From contig NZ_JAPFQP010000001.1 in assembly GCF_026241225.1 (NCBI RefSeq), positions 496,001-560,000 on the forward strand: a stretch of DNA of 64,000 bases, in the 5' to 3' direction. Under the pieces are notes generated by a model. The model did not search any database. It was not told where the DNA came from and saw nothing but the letters and a program-made list of their open reading frames with translations. Position 1 is the first letter of the stretch. Every line of letters starts with the position of its first letter. The DNA is from Lentiprolixibacter aurantiacus (GTDB taxonomy: Bacteria; Bacteroidota; Bacteroidia; Flavobacteriales; Flavobacteriaceae). Of this stretch, positions 61,195 to 64,000 are shown one piece after another. Made by a program: the position numbers and the translations under genes.

Positions 61195-63630
61195 TTACTC
61201 TGTCCTTAAGCTTTTTACCGGGTTAGATATAGCAGCGCGGACTGCCTGGAAGCTCAGCGTAAACAAGGCCACAACCAGTGCTATGAAACCAACTCCAGCG
61301 AATATCCACCAATCCAGGCTGATGCGGTAGGCAAAATTCTGCAACCACTTGCTCATAAACCACCAGGCAATAGGAGTGGCAATAACGAAGGCTATCAGAA
61401 CCAGTTTTACAAAGTCCTTGGATAGCATTTTTACAATGTTTGAAACTGAAGCACCAAGGACCTTTCGCACCCCAATCTCCTTTGTGCGTTGCTCCGCTAT
61501 ATAAGTAGCAAGGCCTAACAGACCAAGACAGGCAATGATTATTGCTAAAATGGCGAAGGTTACCGCAACGCTCCCAACCCTTTGCTCCTGCCGATACATT
61601 TTATCAAATGATTCGTCCATGAAAGAATAGTTAAAAGGCATTCCCGGAGCCACAGCACTGTATTTTTCCTTAATGGTTTCTACTAATCCTGCTACGTCAT
61701 CTGTATTAAACCTGTACGCAGACACCCAACTGTTATTATCCAGCCTGAAGCTCAGGGCACCCACATTTTGCTTGAGGGACTGATAATTGAAATTCTTAAC
61801 TACACCAATAATATTGAATGTAGTTAGCTCACCGCTCTGGGTCATTCCATACAGATTTTTACCTACAGGGTCATCAAATCCAGCCAGTTTCGCAGCCGTC
61901 TCATTAATGACTATAGCAGTTGAATCCGAACCAAATTCCCTGGAAAAGAAGCGACCGCCTTCCAGTATTTCCATGCCCATGTTTTCCAGGTAGTCGTAAT
62001 CCACTGCCCAGGTTTGCATATTAAAAGAATTAGTATCCGTAATAACGGTTTCGGTTGAAAATACGGTATCACTTCGTGATGAACCAGATACCGGTAAAAA
62101 CCCCGCAAAAGAGGCGGAAATCACATCGGTCAATTGCCCAATTTCCTCCAGGAGAGATCCTCTTGTCTCTGAGGGGATACCGGTATTGTTAACCACCAGT
62201 ACCTGTTCTTTATTAAATCCTAATTCTGCCTTTTGAATATGATTCAGCTGCCTGTAAATTACTGCAGTACCTACAATGAGGATTATGGAAGTAGTGAACT
62301 GAAAGATAACCAGGAAGTTCCTCAGATAATTCTTCTTGTGGCCCGTTCCCAGCTTACCTTTTAATACACTAATGGGTTGGAATGACGACATGAAGAAGGC
62401 AGGGTAGATTCCTGCAAAGATTCCGACTATAAAAGGGAACAGCAGTAAGAACACTATAAAATTGGTACTCAAAAGAGCATCCATCACCATTTCCTTACCG
62501 GAAATATCATTGAACCATCCCAAGGTCAGTTTTACAAATATCAACCCGATAATGAGGGCGAAAATCGATATGAGTGTGGACTCCGTAAGGAACTGATAAA
62601 TCAATGACTTCTTTTCCGAACCCAGCACCTTGCGTATTCCAACTTCTTTGGCCCTCCCAGACGATCTGGCGGTGGTAAGGTTCATGAAATTGATACAGGC
62701 CAATATCAATATAAACAACGCCACAGCCGAAAAAATATATACATACTGGATGTTGCCATTGGCGTCCAATTCTACGCCGCGATCAGAACGAAGGTGGATG
62801 TCCGTCATTGGGAACAAGCTATAGGCCAAATAGTTGCCCGCCTTTTCAAACTCTTCCATGCTGCTAACCTGCATGAACTGTGCTGCCTGGGGCAAGATAT
62901 ATTTGTCTATTACCTCAGGGAAATTCTCATTAAATGCTTTATAGTCTGTTCCCGGACGCAAGACCACATAGGTGTGGAAGTTATGGCTCAGGTAACTGCC
63001 AAACGGATATTGCACATTGTCCATAGAAAAAAAGAAGTCGTACCGAAAATGCGAATTCCTGGGCATGTCCTCCATTACGGCGGTCACTTCGTAAAGTGTT
63101 CGTGTATTGTCATCAGTATCCAGAAACCCGCCAATCGCGTCTTGTGCACTGCCAAAGTAGCGTATAGCCGCTGACTCTGAGATGACTACAGTGTTAGGCT
63201 CATTTAAGGCTGTTTTCTTATTCCCCAAAATAATCTTGAAAGTAAAGACGTCAAACAGAGTCGAATCTGCATGGGTTACCCTGTTTTCTTCTATATATTC
63301 ACTTCCTTTTTTGATAAGCTTTGCCCCTGAAGAAGAATATAGCCTTACGTATTGTTCAACTTCCGGATAATCATTCTTGAGTGTTTCCCCCATAGGATCA
63401 GCACTTACAGCCATAGATAGTTCTGTGCCGCCAAATATGGCGTCAGAATTAATTCGGTAAATTCTATCGGCTTTTTCGTGGTATTTGTCATAGCTCAATT
63501 CATCAGATACAAACATCATAATGACAATAAAACACCCAATCCCCAATGAGAGGCCAATAATATTGATGGCAGTAAACCCTTTGTTTTTCAAAAGGTTCCT
63601 CCATGCTATTTTTATATAATTTTTAAACAT
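61195..63630 (-). CDS. MacB/FtsX-type ABC transporter permease
   Basis: 811 residues. The N-terminal block FKNYIKIAWRNLLKNKGFTAINIIGLSLGIG is a transmembrane start of Bacteroidota FtsX-type permeases; two large periplasmic MacB_PCD domains (about 45-275 and 450-680) alternate with two sets of three membrane helices (RAKEVGIRKVLGS and RTKEIGVRKVLGA mark the coupling helices). Pairs with the ATPase 30 bp upstream. The exported substrate is unknown: antibiotics, lipoproteins or peptides. Confidence 0.94.
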   Translation of the reverse strand: MFKNYIKIAWRNLLKNKGFTAINIIGLSLGIGCFIVIMMFVSDELSYDKYHEKADRIYRINSDAIFGGTELSMAVSADPMGETLKNDYPEVEQYVRLYSSSGAKLIKKGSEYIEENRVTHADSTLFDVFTFKIILGNKKTALNEPNTVVISESAAIRYFGSAQDAIGGFLDTDDNTRTLYEVTAVMEDMPRNSHFRYDFFFSMDNVQYPFGSYLSHNFHTYVVLRPGTDYKAFNENFPEVIDKYILPQAAQFMQVSSMEEFEKAGNYLAYSLFPMTDIHLRSDRGVELDANGNIQYVYIFSAVALFILILACINFMNLTTARSSGRAKEVGIRKVLGSEKKSLIYQFLTESTLISIFALIIGLIFVKLTLGWFNDISGKEMVMDALLSTNFIVFLLLFPFIVGIFAGIYPAFFMSSFQPISVLKGKLGTGHKKNYLRNFLVIFQFTTSIILIVGTAVIYRQLNHIQKAELGFNKEQVLVVNNTGIPSETRGSLLEEIGQLTDVISASFAGFLPVSGSSRSDTVFSTETVITDTNSFNMQTWAVDYDYLENMGMEILEGGRFFSREFGSDSTAIVINETAAKLAGFDDPVGKNLYGMTQSGELTTFNIIGVVKNFNYQSLKQNVGALSFRLDNNSWVSAYRFNTDDVAGLVETIKEKYSAVAPGMPFNYSFMDESFDKMYRQEQRVGSVAVTFAILAIIIACLGLLGLATYIAEQRTKEIGVRKVLGASVSNIVKMLSKDFVKLVLIAFVIATPIAWWFMSKWLQNFAYRISLDWWIFAGVGFIALVVALFTLSFQAVRAAISNPVKSLRTE

Positions 63631-63660
63631 GACTTATGCGTTTTCGAATTGATGATTGTA

Positions 63661-64000
63661 TTAGGCTAGTACGTTTTCGGTTACCTTCTGACCGTCCAGC
63701 ATGCGGATGATACGATGGCTGTACTTTGCATCATGTTCGCTGTGGGTAACCATAATAATGGTGGTCCCCCCCTCGTTCAGTTCCGTCAGCAGATCCATTA
63801 CTTCATTACCATTGCTGCTGTCCAGGTTACCTGTAGGCTCATCGGCAAGGATAAGCGTGGGGTTGTTTACCACGGCCCTGGCAACAGCTACCCGTTGCTG
63901 TTGTCCACCCGATAACTGCTGAGGGAAGTGCTTCCTCCTGTGCATGATCTGCATTTTCTCCAGGACTTCCTCAACCCGTTTTTTGCGTTCAGCGGGTTTT
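63661..64000 (-). CDS. MacB/LolD-type ABC transporter ATP-binding protein (partial, 5' end outside)
   Basis: C-terminal 112 residues of an ABC ATPase running off the window end. Visible are the signature [14 protein letters not shown], Walker [13 protein letters not shown] and the H-loop [14 protein letters not shown]. The Walker A part lies beyond 64000; the in-frame ATG at 63954 is internal. It belongs with the permease and TolC genes downstream. Confidence 0.93.
   Translation of the reverse strand, partial: KPAERKKRVEEVLEKMQIMHRRKHFPQQLSGGQQQRVAVARAVVNNPTLILADEPTGNLDSSNGNEVMDLLTELNEGGTTIIMVTHSEHDAKYSHRIIRMLDGQKVTENVLA

Noticed and set aside
63661-63954. Separate 97-residue ABC ORF starting at 63954
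   Set aside because: The frame continues to the window end ([16 protein letters not shown] precedes it), so it is the tail of a longer ATPase, not a short gene.

Overview
The window looks like a chromosomal segment of a marine-type member of the Flavobacteriaceae (Bacteroidota). Evidence: Flavobacteriia-typical proteins (DUF6090 repeats, an ABC permease fused to an M1 peptidase, a GH144-like lipoprotein, signal peptides ending in ...AQ), genes without Shine-Dalgarno-like leaders, and several matches to the Bacteroidota promoter (TTG, about 19-22 bp, TAnnTTTG). By eye the GC content is in the mid-forties percent and even throughout. I recognised no tRNA, rRNA, CRISPR array, phage or transposase. 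Genus cannot be assigned without a search.

Layout. 0-10 kb is housekeeping: a divergent OsmC / AhpD-like pair, rsmI, an unknown cytosolic protein divergent from tdk-alr, mscL, asd, an exported prolyl oligopeptidase, an orphan ABC ATPase and arfB. 10-18 kb, mostly minus strand, holds a GntP permease, an FAD oxidoreductase, and the lipid/ribosome cluster DUF177-rpmF / fabH-accB-accC with pdxA upstream, divergent from ribE. 18-29 kb is transport and envelope: an SSS symporter with a NagX-like DUF5009 membrane protein, a TauE/SafE permease, a GH144-like lipoprotein, a TerB-like protein, a 58-residue membrane peptide, an exported DinB protein, an APC permease, an exported methyltransferase-like protein and a DUF418 protein.

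29-46 kb is the most unusual part: a D-amino-acid transaminase-like gene preceded by a tiny exported ORF, a tandem of DUF6090 genes ending in a truncated third copy that runs into an 18-bp perfect palindrome, an S9 peptidase fused to a formylglycine-generating-enzyme-like domain, a PspC-DUF2339 membrane protein, an ABC ATPase with an ABC-2 permease/M1 peptidase fusion, DUF998, a membrane-anchored AraC regulator, a glycine-zipper protein and a porin-like barrel. 46-64 kb has an FKBP isomerase, a beta-lactamase-like hydrolase, a gluzincin-like protein, an Lnt-like CN hydrolase beside a second membrane AraC regulator, a YiiX-like cysteine hydrolase, hemG, a Gfo/Idh/MocA oxidoreductase-cupin-DUF6090 set, an exported VOC protein, and a TolC - MacB-type ABC exporter set cut by the window end.

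Most units are short (one to three genes), separated by recognisable hairpins. From 34 kb on, many hairpins share an inner core (GGATAT-N-ATATCC) while the outer stem differs at each locus; together with degenerate two-hairpin copies they look like a dispersed repeat family. I see no complete novel multi-gene system; the best leads are this repeat family, the DUF6090 array with its truncated copy, the S9-FGE fusion, and the small unlisted ORFs.
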